Shown in pieces: positions 51,212 to 59,774 of a stretch of 64,000 nucleotides of DNA. The notes beneath the pieces are model-generated. The model worked only from the letters and a program-made list of their open reading frames with translations. It was not told where the DNA came from and searched no databases. Within the stretch, counting starts at the first letter, position 1. Every line of letters starts with the position of its first letter. Where the stretch lies: contig NZ_FMCU01000002.1 in the NCBI RefSeq assembly GCF_900091525.1, positions 310,001-374,000 on the forward strand. Reading direction: 5' to 3'. The position numbers were made by a program, and so were the translations under genes. The stretch comes from Micromonospora matsumotoense (lineage in GTDB: Bacteria; Actinomycetota; Actinomycetes; Mycobacteriales; Micromonosporaceae).

Positions 51212-52159
51212 GTGCCGCCCCTGCCCGTTCCCGCCCGACGGCGGGCCCCTGAGCCCGGGCCGGCCCGCCCGTCCGGCCTGGCGCAGTGGTGTGCCCGGAT
51301 CGCCCGGTCGCGTCCCTTCGAGGCGGCGATCGTGGTGCTCATCATGGCCAACGCGGCGGTGCTCGGAGTGGAGACCTATCCGGATCTCGGCCCGGCCCGG
51401 CCGGCGCTGCACTGGTTGGAGCTGAGTTTCCGGGTCGCCTTCGTCGTCGAGATCGCCGTCCGGGTGCTGGCGTACGGGCGTCGGCCGCAGGACTTCCTCC
51501 GGCACGGGTGGAACGTCTTCGACCTGGTGGTGATCGCGGCGATCTTCCTCCCCGGGCTGCACGGCGACTCGGCGCTGCTGCGCGTCGTCCGGGTGGCCCG
51601 GGTGCTGCGCCTGGTGCGCTTCTCGCCCGGCCTGCGCACGATCGTGGCCGCGCTCTGGCGCAGCCTGCCCGGGGTGGGCGGGTTCCTCGCGCTGGCCATG
51701 GTGACCCTCTACGTCTACGGCATGGCCGGCTGGTTGATCTTCGGTCGGGCCTACCCGGAGCAGTACGGCGACATCGGCCGGTCGCTGCTGACCCTGTTCG
51801 TGCTGCTCTCCCTGGAGACCCTGCCGGATCTGGTCGAGCAGGGCATGGCGCTGTCCCCGTGGACCCTCCTCTACTACGTCAGCTACGTGATCATCACGGT
51901 CAACCTGCTGCTGAACATCCTGATCGCGGTCATCGTCAACTCGATGGAGGAGGCCCGCCGGTTGGAGATGACCGAGCGGTTGGCCCCCGGCTACGACGGC
52001 GACGGCGACGGCGTGCCCGACGAGGTGGACCGGATCGCCCTGACCCAGCGCCTGGACGACCTGCGGGCGGTCATCGCCGAGTTGGAACGCGAGCTGCGTA
52101 TCGACCGCGACGAGCCACCGAGCCGCCACCGGTCCGCCGAACGCACCGAGGTCCGCTGA
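51212..52159 (+). CDS. Voltage-gated ion channel (BacNav-like) with acidic Ca-type loop
   Basis: The 315-residue single-domain channel subunit has S1-S3 in the first 140 residues, then S4 RVVRVARVLRLVR with five Arg at every third position. S5, the pore with filter-region LSLETLPD, and S6 VNLLLNILIAVIVNSM follow, as in bacterial voltage-gated sodium channels. After S6 comes DGDGDGVPDEVD, an EF-hand/thrombospondin-type calcium-binding pattern, and then a coiled coil (LTQRLDDLRAVIAELERELR) for tetramer assembly. Sodium is the likely ion, but the filter differs from NaChBac (LESW). GTG start at 51212. Confidence 0.88.
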   Translation: MPPLPVPARRRAPEPGPARPSGLAQWCARIARSRPFEAAIVVLIMANAAVLGVETYPDLGPARPALHWLELSFRVAFVVEIAVRVLAYGRRPQDFLRHGWNVFDLVVIAAIFLPGLHGDSALLRVVRVARVLRLVRFSPGLRTIVAALWRSLPGVGGFLALAMVTLYVYGMAGWLIFGRAYPEQYGDIGRSLLTLFVLLSLETLPDLVEQGMALSPWTLLYYVSYVIITVNLLLNILIAVIVNSMEEARRLEMTERLAPGYDGDGDGVPDEVDRIALTQRLDDLRAVIAELERELRIDRDEPPSRHRSAERTEVR

Positions 52160-52411
52160 CGCACCGCGTCGATGCCGGCCGCCCGTCCGCCGGCCGGGCC
52201 GACCGCCGTTGACCGGGCCGGTGCCGGTCGCGGGGCCCGCTCCGGTCGCCCCGCGGCTGCCGAGGGTCCGTCGAGGTGGGCGCTGACGTCCAGGTTTCCC
52301 GCATCGCGGGACGGTGGAGGTGGGCGATCACGCCTGATCATGATAGGGATGAAGGGGCGAGCGGCCGTTACCGGTCGACGCCCCCTGGACAGGTGGGCGA
52401 GGGAGGTCGGC

Positions 52412-52891
52412 ATGCGGTTCGAACGTACGGTCATTCCCGGGGTCGGACTCTGCCAGCGCTTCGCCACCACGCACGGCCAACAGGCCAGCGTCATCTCCCA
52501 CCCCGGTGGGCGTCGCGACGTGGTGATCTACCACCCCGACGACAGCGACACCGCGCTCTGCACGCTGGTGCTCGACCAGTCCGAGGCGCAGGCCGTCGCC
52601 GGGGTGCTCCACCAGGCGGTCACCGTTGACCACCTCGCCGAGCTGGAACGCCAGCTACCCGGCGTCACGGTCGTGCGAATACCCGTCGCCGTGGGCGGCG
52701 TCGCCGACGGAAGACGCTGGCGGGACACCGCGTTGTCCGGCCGGCCGCTGTCGCTGCTGGCGGTGGTCCGCGCCGGCCGGGTCGTCCCGACCCCCGGCGA
52801 CGACTACGTCCTGCTCACCGGCGACGAGGTCGTCGTCGCGGGGGCGGAAGCGGCCACCACGGCCGCCGTGGACGTGCTCGCCGGCCACTGA
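52412..52891 (+). CDS. TrkA-C (RCK_C) domain regulatory protein, KhtT-like
   Basis: The 159-residue soluble protein has an N-terminal domain (MRFERTVIPGVGLCQRFAT) and a C-terminal RCK_C/TrkA-C fold (LSLLAVVRAGRVVPTPGDDY, LLTGDEVVVAG). It resembles KhtT, the regulatory subunit of the K+/H+ antiporter KhtU, but no KhtU gene follows. GGGAGG lies seven bases before the ATG. Its position just before the Mrp antiporter operon and after a cation channel suggests it senses ions or nucleotides for one of them. Confidence 0.85.
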   Translation: MRFERTVIPGVGLCQRFATTHGQQASVISHPGGRRDVVIYHPDDSDTALCTLVLDQSEAQAVAGVLHQAVTVDHLAELERQLPGVTVVRIPVAVGGVADGRRWRDTALSGRPLSLLAVVRAGRVVPTPGDDYVLLTGDEVVVAGAEAATTAAVDVLAGH

Positions 52892-53037
52892 CCGGGTACC
52901 ACGACACACCGACAAACCATGGGTGACGCCACCGCTGCGGTGGCCGCGCGACCCGGGGACGCCCGTCCCCGCGCCGCCGGTCCCGCACCGCCCCGGCCGG
53001 GTGGGTGGCTCCCGACTGTGATCTTCGAGGAGGGTAT

Positions 53038-55857
53038 GTGCTGGTCCTGGTGGCGGTCCACGCACTGGCAGCCGTGGTCGCCCCGGGGCTGGTACGCCGC
53101 TTCGGCCGCCGTGCGCTCTACGCCGTGGCATTGGCCCCGGCCGCCACGCTGGTCTGGGCGCTGACCCGTACCGGTGGGGTCCGGTCGGGCGAGCCGGTGG
53201 TGGAGACCTGGCCGTGGGTGCCCCGGATCGGCCTGGAGATCGCCCTGCGGATGGGCACCCTGTCCTGGCTGATGGTGGTGCTGGTCGGCGGGGTCGGCGC
53301 GCTGGTGCTGGCGTACAGCGCCCGGTACTTCCGCTCCGACGACCCCGGGCTGGGCCGCTTCGCCTCGGTCTTCGTCGCCTTCGCCGGCTCCATGCTCGGC
53401 CTGGTCGTCTCCGACGATCTGCTGCTGCTCTACGTCTTCTGGGAACTGACCACCGTCTTCTCCTACCTGCTGATCGGCTACGACCCGGCCAAGCGGGCCA
53501 GCCGGCGGGCCGCCATGCAGGCGTTGCTGGTCACCACCCTGGGCGGGCTGGCCATGCTGGCCGGGTTCGTCATGCTCGGCCAGCACGCCGGCAGCTACCG
53601 CTGGTCGGTCGTCGCCACCGACCTGCCCGGCGGCGGCTACCTGGTCACGGCGCTGATGCTGATCCTGCTCGGCGCGCTCAGCAAGTCGGCCATCGTGCCG
53701 TTCAGCTTCTGGCTGCCCGGCGCGATGGCCGCGCCCACCCCGGTCAGCGCCTACCTGCACGCCGCGGCGATGGTCAAGGCCGGGGTGTTCCTGGTCGCGT
53801 TGCTCGGCCCGGCGGTCGCCGGGGTGACCGCCTGGCGGGTGGTGCTGCTCGTCGCCGGCCTGGCCACCCTCTTCCTCGGCGCCTGGGTGGCGCTGCGCCA
53901 GACCGACCTGAAACTGCTCCTCGCCTACGGCACGGTCAGCCAGCTCGGGCTGCTGATGGTGGTCCTCGGCGCCGGCACCCGCGACGCCGCGCTGGCCGGC
54001 GCGGCGATGGTGCTGGCGCACGCCCTGTTCAAGGCCACCCTCTTCCTCGTCGTCGGGATCGTCGACCGCACCACCGGCACCCGCGACCTGCGCGAACTCA
54101 GCGGGCTCGGCCGGCGCGCACCGGCGTTGGCCGGGATCGCCGTGCTGGCCGCCGCGTCGATGGCCGGGCTGCCGCCGATGGCCGGCTTCGTCGCCAAGGA
54201 GGCCGCCTTCGAGGCGTTCCACCACGGCGGTACGGCCGACCTGCTGGTGCTGGCCGGGGTGGTGGCCGGTTCGGCGCTGACCGTGGCGTACACACTGCGG
54301 TTCCTCTGGGGGGCGTTCGCCACCAAGCCCGGTGTCGCGCCGGCCGATCCGCACCCGGCGGGCTGGTCGTTCCTCGCCGCCCCGGCGCTGCTCGCCGTCG
54401 CCGGGCTGGCGGTCGGCGTCGCCGCCCCGGCGTTCGACGGGCTGCTCGCCCCGTACGCCGACGGGTTCTCCGCCGCCGAGCCCGGTTACCACCTGGCGCT
54501 GTGGCACGGCCCGACCCCGGCGCTGGGGTTGTCCGCGCTCGCGGTGGCGGTCGGCGGTGGCCTGTTCCTGCTGCTGCACCGGGGACGGCTGCGGGCGACC
54601 CGGTGGACGCCGCTCGACGGCGCCGCCGGTTACGAGCGGGTGGTCGCCGGGGTGGACCGGCTCGCGGTGGAGCTGACCGGTGCCACCCAGCGGGGCTCAC
54701 TGCCGTTCTACCTCGGGATCATCCTGGTGGTGCTGGTCGTGCTGCCCGGCGGGGCGCTGCTCACCGGGGGGCCGTGGCCCCGGCAGTTCCGCGCCTGGGA
54801 CACCCCGCTGCAGGCCGTCGTCGCCGCCCTGGTGATCGTCGCCGCCGTGATGGCCGCCCGCGCGCTGCGCCGGCTCACCGCGATGATCCTGGTCGGCGTC
54901 GCCGGCTACGGCACCGCCCTGATGTTCGTCCTGCACGGCGCGCCGGACCTGGCACTGACCCAGTTCCTGGTGGAGACCGTCACCATCGTCATGTTCGTGC
55001 TGGTGCTGCGCCGGCTGCCGGTGAAGTTCTCCGCCCGGCCGATCCGGGCCAGCCGGCGCGGCCGGATCGCGATCGGGGTCGCCGTCGGCGCGGTCGTGTC
55101 CGGGATGGCCTGGGTCGCGGCGAGCGGCCGGCTGGCCACCCCGATCTCCGACCGGTTCCCCGACGAGGCGGTCTCCTACGGCGGCGGCAAGAACGTGGTC
55201 AACGTGATCCTGGTCGACATCCGGGCCTGGGACACCATGGGCGAGATCGCCGTGCTGGTGGTGGCGGCCACCGGCGTGGCCAGCCTGATCTTCCGCCGCT
55301 CCCGCGACCTGGACCGGCGCAGCGCCGTCCCCGACCCCCGGCCGGCCGGCGGCGGGCCACGCTGGCTGACCGCCGGCTTCGAGGCGCACCGGCACTCGGT
55401 GATCCTCCAGGTGGTCACCCGGCTGCTCTTCCACGCCATCGTGCTCTTCTCCGTCTATCTGCTCTTCTCCGGGCACAACGCCCCCGGCGGCGGGTTCGCC
55501 GCCGGGTTGGTCGCCGGACTGGCCCTGGCCGTGCGTTACCTGGCCGGCGGACGCCGGGAACTCAATGCCGCCGCCCCGGTCGACGCCGGCGCGGTCCTCG
55601 GCGCCGGGCTCTTCCTCGCCGTCGGGACCGGGGTGGCCGCGATGCCGCTGGGCGGGGAGTTCCTCCAGAGCGCGGTGCTCGACCTCCACCTGCCACTGCT
55701 GGGCAAGGTCCACTTCGTCTCGTCGGTCTTCTTCGACGTCGGCGTCTACCTGATCGTGGTGGGCCTGGTGCTGGACATCCTGCGCAGCCTCGGCGCCGAG
55801 ATGGACCGTCAGCAGGAGGACGCCCGCGACGACGTACGGGACAAGGAGCTGGTGTGA
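53038..55857 (+). CDS. mnhA: Na+/H+ antiporter subunit A fused to subunit B (MnhAB/MrpAB)
   Basis: The 939-residue membrane protein contains the MrpA proton-channel core homologous to NuoL (FASVFVAFAGSMLGLVVSDD, VFWELTTVFSYLLIGYD, IVPFSFWLPGAMAAPTPVSA). A DUF4040/MbhE-like central part follows (LTAMILVGVAGYGTALMFV), then a C-terminal MrpB domain (LFSVYLLFSGHNAPGGGFAAG). It is the largest part of the multi-subunit antiporter that exports Na+ for pH and salt homeostasis. The GTG at 53038 has GAGGAGG immediately upstream. It overlaps mnhC by 4 bp. Confidence 0.93.
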   Translation: MLVLVAVHALAAVVAPGLVRRFGRRALYAVALAPAATLVWALTRTGGVRSGEPVVETWPWVPRIGLEIALRMGTLSWLMVVLVGGVGALVLAYSARYFRSDDPGLGRFASVFVAFAGSMLGLVVSDDLLLLYVFWELTTVFSYLLIGYDPAKRASRRAAMQALLVTTLGGLAMLAGFVMLGQHAGSYRWSVVATDLPGGGYLVTALMLILLGALSKSAIVPFSFWLPGAMAAPTPVSAYLHAAAMVKAGVFLVALLGPAVAGVTAWRVVLLVAGLATLFLGAWVALRQTDLKLLLAYGTVSQLGLLMVVLGAGTRDAALAGAAMVLAHALFKATLFLVVGIVDRTTGTRDLRELSGLGRRAPALAGIAVLAAASMAGLPPMAGFVAKEAAFEAFHHGGTADLLVLAGVVAGSALTVAYTLRFLWGAFATKPGVAPADPHPAGWSFLAAPALLAVAGLAVGVAAPAFDGLLAPYADGFSAAEPGYHLALWHGPTPALGLSALAVAVGGGLFLLLHRGRLRATRWTPLDGAAGYERVVAGVDRLAVELTGATQRGSLPFYLGIILVVLVVLPGGALLTGGPWPRQFRAWDTPLQAVVAALVIVAAVMAARALRRLTAMILVGVAGYGTALMFVLHGAPDLALTQFLVETVTIVMFVLVLRRLPVKFSARPIRASRRGRIAIGVAVGAVVSGMAWVAASGRLATPISDRFPDEAVSYGGGKNVVNVILVDIRAWDTMGEIAVLVVAATGVASLIFRRSRDLDRRSAVPDPRPAGGGPRWLTAGFEAHRHSVILQVVTRLLFHAIVLFSVYLLFSGHNAPGGGFAAGLVAGLALAVRYLAGGRRELNAAAPVDAGAVLGAGLFLAVGTGVAAMPLGGEFLQSAVLDLHLPLLGKVHFVSSVFFDVGVYLIVVGLVLDILRSLGAEMDRQQEDARDDVRDKELV

Positions 55858-56354
55858 CCCCCAACCTCACCTACATCGTGGTGGTCGGTGTGCTCTTCGC
55901 CGCCGGGGTGACCCTGCTGCTGGAGCGCAGCCTCACCCGGGTGCTGATGGGCGTCATCCTGCTCGGCAACGGCGCCAACCTGCTGCTGCTCACCGGTGGC
56001 CGGGCCGGTGGCCCGCCGATCGTCGGCACCACCGACGCCGGGGAGATGAGCGACCCGCTGCCCCAGGCGATGGTGCTCACCGCCATCGTCATCACCCTCG
56101 GCATGACCGCGTTCCTGCTGGCGCTGTCGTACCGCAGTTGGCACCTCAACGGTCACGACGAGGTGCAGGACGACGTGGAGGACCGGCGGATCATGGACCT
56201 CGCCGACCGGGACGAGGGGCCGGGCACCGACGACGCCGACCAGCCCGACTCCGACGACCAGCTCGACCCCGACGGCCGGCCCGATCCGGACAGCCGACGG
56301 TCGTCGGCGGCGTCGGTGGCGGCAGCGGCCGGCGAGCGGGGGCGGGACGCATGA
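55854..56354 (+). CDS. mnhC: Na+/H+ antiporter subunit C (MnhC/MrpC)
   Basis: The 166-residue NuoK-like subunit has three membrane helices: VLFAAGVTLLLERSLTRVLMG with the conserved Glu, LLGNGANLLLLTGG, and PQAMVLTAIVITLGMTAFLLA. The C-terminal 50 residues are an unusually long Asp/Pro/Ser-rich tail. The GTG start overlaps the mnhA stop; the end overlaps mnhD. Confidence 0.94.
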   Translation: MTPNLTYIVVVGVLFAAGVTLLLERSLTRVLMGVILLGNGANLLLLTGGRAGGPPIVGTTDAGEMSDPLPQAMVLTAIVITLGMTAFLLALSYRSWHLNGHDEVQDDVEDRRIMDLADRDEGPGTDDADQPDSDDQLDPDGRPDPDSRRSSAASVAAAAGERGRDA

Positions 56355-57931
56355 ACTACCTCGTCCCACTGCCGGTGGTGATGCCGCTGCTCGGCGCGGC
56401 CCTGACCCTGCTGCTGGCCAGCCGGCCCCGCGCGCAGCGGTGGGTCAGCCTCACCGTGCTCACCGCGACCGTGGCGGTGGCCGCCACCCTGCTGGTCCGC
56501 TCCTCGATCGACGGGCCGCTCGTCGTCGAGGTCGGCGGCTGGGTGGCGCCGCTGGGCATCGTGCTGGTCGCCGACCAGCTCGCCGCGCTGATGCTGGTGG
56601 TGTCCGCCGCCGTGACGCTCTGCGTGCTGGTGTACTCCATCGGGCAGGGCATGGCCGACGGGCACGAGGACACCCCGCTGTCGGTCTACCACCCCACCTA
56701 TCTGGTGCTGACCGCCGGGGTGTGCAACGCCTTCCTCTCCGGTGACCTGTTCAACCTCTATGTCGGCTTCGAGATCCTGCTGGTCGCCAGCTACGTGCTG
56801 CTCACCCTGGGCAGCACCGAGACCCGGATCCGGGCCGGCACCACGTACGTCGTGGTCAGCCTGCTGTCGTCGCTGATCTTCCTGGTGGCCATCGGGCTGG
56901 TCTACTCCGCCACCGGCACCCTCAACCTGGCCCAGCTCGTCGACCGGCTCGACGCGCTCCCGGACGACCTGCGGCTGGTGCTGCAGGGGATGCTGCTGCT
57001 CGCCTTCGGCATCAAGGCGGCGGTCTTCCCGTTGTCGGCGTGGCTGCCCGACAGCTACCCGACCGCGCCCGCGCCGGTCACCGCCGTCTTCGCCGGCCTG
57101 CTCACCAAGGTCGGCGTGTACGCCATCATCCGCACCGAGACGCTGCTGTTCCCCGGCGGTCGGACCGCCGACCTGCTGCTGGTGGTGGCGGCGTTGACCA
57201 TGCTGGTCGGCATCCTCGGCGCGGTGGCCCAGTCCGACATCAAACGACTGCTGTCGTTCACCCTGATCAGCCACATCGGGTACATGTTGTTCGGGGTGGG
57301 GCTCAGCTCGTCGCTCGGGTTGGCCGCCGCGATCTTCTACGTGGTGCACCACATCACCATCCAGACCACCCTCTTCCTCGCCGCCGGACTGGTCGAACGC
57401 CGGGGTGGCAGCACCGCGCTGGACCGCCTCGGTGGGCTGGCCCGGCTGTCGCCGCTGCTCGCCGTGCTGTTCTTCGTCCCCGCGCTGAACCTGGCCGGAA
57501 TCCCACCGTTCTCCGGCTTCCTCGGCAAGCTCGGGCTGGTCCAGGCAGGGGTGGACGACGGCGGCCCGCTGGCCTGGGTGCTGGTCGCGGGCGGGCTGCT
57601 GACCAGCCTGCTCACCCTCTATGCCATCGCCCGGGTGTGGAACCTGGCGTTCTGGCGTCGCCCGCACCCGGAGATGCCCGAGCCGCAGGACAGCGTGCAC
57701 ACCGTCCGCACCGACGGGGTGGAGCAGCCCTACCGGGGGCCGGACCGTGACGCCCACCCGGGCGCGATGCTGCCCCGCCTGATGATCGCGCCGACGGTCG
57801 CCCTGGTGGTGCTGGGGCTGGGGCTGACCGTGGTGGCCGGACCGCTGTTCGACCTCAGCTCCGACGCCGCGGACGACCTGCTGCGGCGCACCCCGTACGT
57901 CGAGGCCGTCTACCCCGGGGGTACCCCGTGA
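56351..57931 (+). CDS. mnhD: Na+/H+ antiporter subunit D (MnhD/MrpD)
   Basis: The 526-residue NuoM/NuoN-like subunit has about 14 helices. Key motifs are GDLFNLYVGFEILLVASYVLL (Glu in helix V), GIKAAVFPLSAWLPDSYPTAP (Lys and Pro of the proton path) and AQSDIKRLLSFTLISHIGYML. It forms the second proton channel of the Mrp complex. It overlaps its neighbours by 4 bp on each side. Confidence 0.95.
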   Translation: MNYLVPLPVVMPLLGAALTLLLASRPRAQRWVSLTVLTATVAVAATLLVRSSIDGPLVVEVGGWVAPLGIVLVADQLAALMLVVSAAVTLCVLVYSIGQGMADGHEDTPLSVYHPTYLVLTAGVCNAFLSGDLFNLYVGFEILLVASYVLLTLGSTETRIRAGTTYVVVSLLSSLIFLVAIGLVYSATGTLNLAQLVDRLDALPDDLRLVLQGMLLLAFGIKAAVFPLSAWLPDSYPTAPAPVTAVFAGLLTKVGVYAIIRTETLLFPGGRTADLLLVVAALTMLVGILGAVAQSDIKRLLSFTLISHIGYMLFGVGLSSSLGLAAAIFYVVHHITIQTTLFLAAGLVERRGGSTALDRLGGLARLSPLLAVLFFVPALNLAGIPPFSGFLGKLGLVQAGVDDGGPLAWVLVAGGLLTSLLTLYAIARVWNLAFWRRPHPEMPEPQDSVHTVRTDGVEQPYRGPDRDAHPGAMLPRLMIAPTVALVVLGLGLTVVAGPLFDLSSDAADDLLRRTPYVEAVYPGGTP

Positions 57932-58608
57932 GCCACGATCCGCCGCCGCAGCGGTCCGAGGACCTGTCGCCGCCGCCACCCGAGGACCTGTCGCCGCAGC
58001 GCTCCGGGGACCCGGCACCGCCGGAGCATCCCGAGGATCTGCCGTTGACCCCGGCGGCCCGTCGCCGCAACCGGGCCGTCGCGATGATCGTCCTGGTCAC
58101 CGTCTGGGTGCTGCTCTGGGGGACGCTGAGCTGGGCCAACGTGCTCGGTGGGCTGGTCGTGGGGATGGTGGTGCTGACCGTCTTCCCGCTGCCCCCGGTG
58201 ACCTTCGCCGGGCGGCTGCACCCCCTGCCGCTGCTGCGGTTCACCCTGCGCTTCCTGCGCGACCTGGTGGTGGCCAGCGTCCAGATCGCGGCGCTGGCGC
58301 TGCGGTTCGGGCACCCCCCGCTGGGCGCGATCATCGCGGTGCCGTTGCGGGTCCGCTCCGACCTCAACCTGACCCTGACCGCCGAGGCGCTGTCGCTGGT
58401 GCCCGGCAGCCTCATCGTCGAGGTCGACCGGGACGCCGGCATCCTCTACGTCCACATCCTCGGGGTGCGCGACCGCGCCGAGGTCGAGCAGTTCCGCCGC
58501 GGGGTGCTGGAGTTGGAGGCCCGGCTGATCGAGGCGATCGGCTCGGCGCAGGAGCTACGCCTGGTCCGTGAGCACACCCCGCCCGCCCTGGAAGGGACTT
58601 CGAGATGA
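57928..58608 (+). CDS. mnhE: Na+/H+ antiporter subunit E (MnhE/MrpE) with Pro-rich N-tail
   Basis: The 226-residue subunit has two N-terminal helices (VAMIVLVTVWVLLWGTLSW and NVLGGLVVGMVVLTVF) and the soluble MrpE core (RVRSDLNLTLTAEALSLVPG, VDRDAGILYVHILG). An unusual cytoplasmic N-terminal tail of about 45 residues contains repeated EDLSP units (SEDLSPPPPEDLSPQ). GTG start overlapping mnhD. Confidence 0.93.
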   Translation: MSHDPPPQRSEDLSPPPPEDLSPQRSGDPAPPEHPEDLPLTPAARRRNRAVAMIVLVTVWVLLWGTLSWANVLGGLVVGMVVLTVFPLPPVTFAGRLHPLPLLRFTLRFLRDLVVASVQIAALALRFGHPPLGAIIAVPLRVRSDLNLTLTAEALSLVPGSLIVEVDRDAGILYVHILGVRDRAEVEQFRRGVLELEARLIEAIGSAQELRLVREHTPPALEGTSR

Positions 58609-58868
58609 CCGCTGTCGCCGTGATCGTCACCGTGCTGCTGGCGGTGGCCGGCGCGCTCACCCTCACCCGGATCGTCCGGGGGCCGTCCGTGCTCGACCGG
58701 GCGGTCGCCACCGACGTGCTGCTGGCCATCGTGGTCGCCGCCGTGGCCACCGAGGCCGCCTACAGCCGGGACGCGACCGCGCTGCCGATCCTCGTGGTGC
58801 TGGCCATCCTCGGCTTCGTCGGGTCGGTGAGCGTCGCCCGGTTCGCCTCCCGGCGGAACGACCGGTGA
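58605..58868 (+). CDS. mnhF: Na+/H+ antiporter subunit F (MnhF/MrpF)
   Basis: The 87-residue small subunit has three membrane helices and the family motif RIVRGPSVLDRAVATDVLLA with the conserved Asp. It overlaps mnhE by 4 bp (ATGA) and mnhG by 4 bp (GTGA). It belongs to the Mrp complex and is thought to line the sodium path. Confidence 0.94.
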   Translation: MTAVAVIVTVLLAVAGALTLTRIVRGPSVLDRAVATDVLLAIVVAAVATEAAYSRDATALPILVVLAILGFVGSVSVARFASRRNDR

Positions 58869-59230
58869 GCGTCGACGCGGTGCTGGACGTGGTGGCCGCG
58901 GTCTGTCTGCTGGGCGGCGCGCTGCTCAGCCTGGCCGCCGGGGTCGCCCTGGTCCGCTTCCCCGACCTGCTGTCCCGGATGCACGCGGCGGCCAAGCCAC
59001 AGGTGCTCGGCCTGCTGCTGGTGCTGCTCGGGTGTGCGCTGCGGCTGCGGACCGGGGTGGACGTCACCACCCTGGTCCTGGTCGGTGCGTTCCAGTTGGC
59101 TACCGCGCCGGTCGCCGCGCACATGATCGGCCGGGCCGGCTACCCGCACGACCGGATCCGCACCGACCTGCTGATCACCGACGAACTCGCCGCCCACCTG
59201 GACCGGCTGCACGCCGACCGCCGCGCCTGA
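58865..59230 (+). CDS. mnhG: Na+/H+ antiporter subunit G (MnhG/MrpG)
   Basis: The 121-residue last subunit of the antiporter has CLLGGALLSLAAGVALVRFPDLLSRMHAAAKPQVLG, the diagnostic RFPD(L)xxRMHAxxK region, then two more helices. The C-terminal 25 residues are charged and cytoplasmic. It ends the operon, before GC-rich short repeats and a bidirectional hairpin. Confidence 0.94.
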   Translation: MSVDAVLDVVAAVCLLGGALLSLAAGVALVRFPDLLSRMHAAAKPQVLGLLLVLLGCALRLRTGVDVTTLVLVGAFQLATAPVAAHMIGRAGYPHDRIRTDLLITDELAAHLDRLHADRRA

Positions 59231-59302
59231 TCGCCGGGGCCGCCGCGCCCGACCGCCGGGCCTGACCGCCGGGCCTGACCGCCGGCCGGGGCCGTCCCGA
59301 CG

Positions 59303-59330
59303 GCCGGGTCGGGGAACGTCCCGACCCGGC
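59303..59330. terminator. Bidirectional hairpin between mnhG and YccF gene
   Basis: Perfect 11-bp arms GCCGGGTCGGG (59303-59313) and CCCGACCCGGC (59320-59330) with a 6-base loop lie between convergent genes. Confidence 0.8.
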
Positions 59331-59336
59331 GGGTGC

Positions 59337-59717
59337 TCAGGGAGCCTCGACGACCTCCCGGCCGAGCGGCCAGAACGCCGCCGGGACGAGCTTGAAGTTG
59401 GCGATGCCGAACGGGATGCCGATGATCGTGACGCAGAGCGCGATCCCGGCGAGCAGGTGGGTCAGCGCCAGCCACCAGCCGGCCAGCAGCACCCACAGCA
59501 CGTTCGCCAGCCCGGACGGCACACCGGCCCCCGGCTTGGCGACCAGGGTGCGACCGAACGGCCACAGCGAGTACGACGCCAGCCGCAGCGAGGCGACGCC
59601 GAACGGGATGGTGATGATGAGGACGAAACAGATCACCGCGGCCACGAAGTAGCCGAGCGCCAGCACGATTCCGCCACCGAGGATGAGCCACAGCAGGTTC
59701 AGGACGAAGCGAATCAT
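59337..59717 (-). CDS. YccF domain membrane protein
   Basis: The 126-residue protein consists of two YccF (DUF307) repeats: NLLWLILGGGIVLALGYF with IPFGVASLRLASYSLWPFG, and VLWVLLAGWWLALTHLLAG with IPFGIANFKLVPAAFWPLG. The PFG...WPFG and PFG...WPLG pairs mark each repeat. Function is unknown; it is an inner membrane protein with about four helices. The ATG at 59717 fits the family N-terminus (MIRFVLNLLW). Confidence 0.9.
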   Translation of the reverse strand: MIRFVLNLLWLILGGGIVLALGYFVAAVICFVLIITIPFGVASLRLASYSLWPFGRTLVAKPGAGVPSGLANVLWVLLAGWWLALTHLLAGIALCVTIIGIPFGIANFKLVPAAFWPLGREVVEAP

Positions 59718-59774
59718 TACTCCATAGTGACCGGTGCCTGCCACCCCGTCACCATTCCATGATCTTATGTCTCC

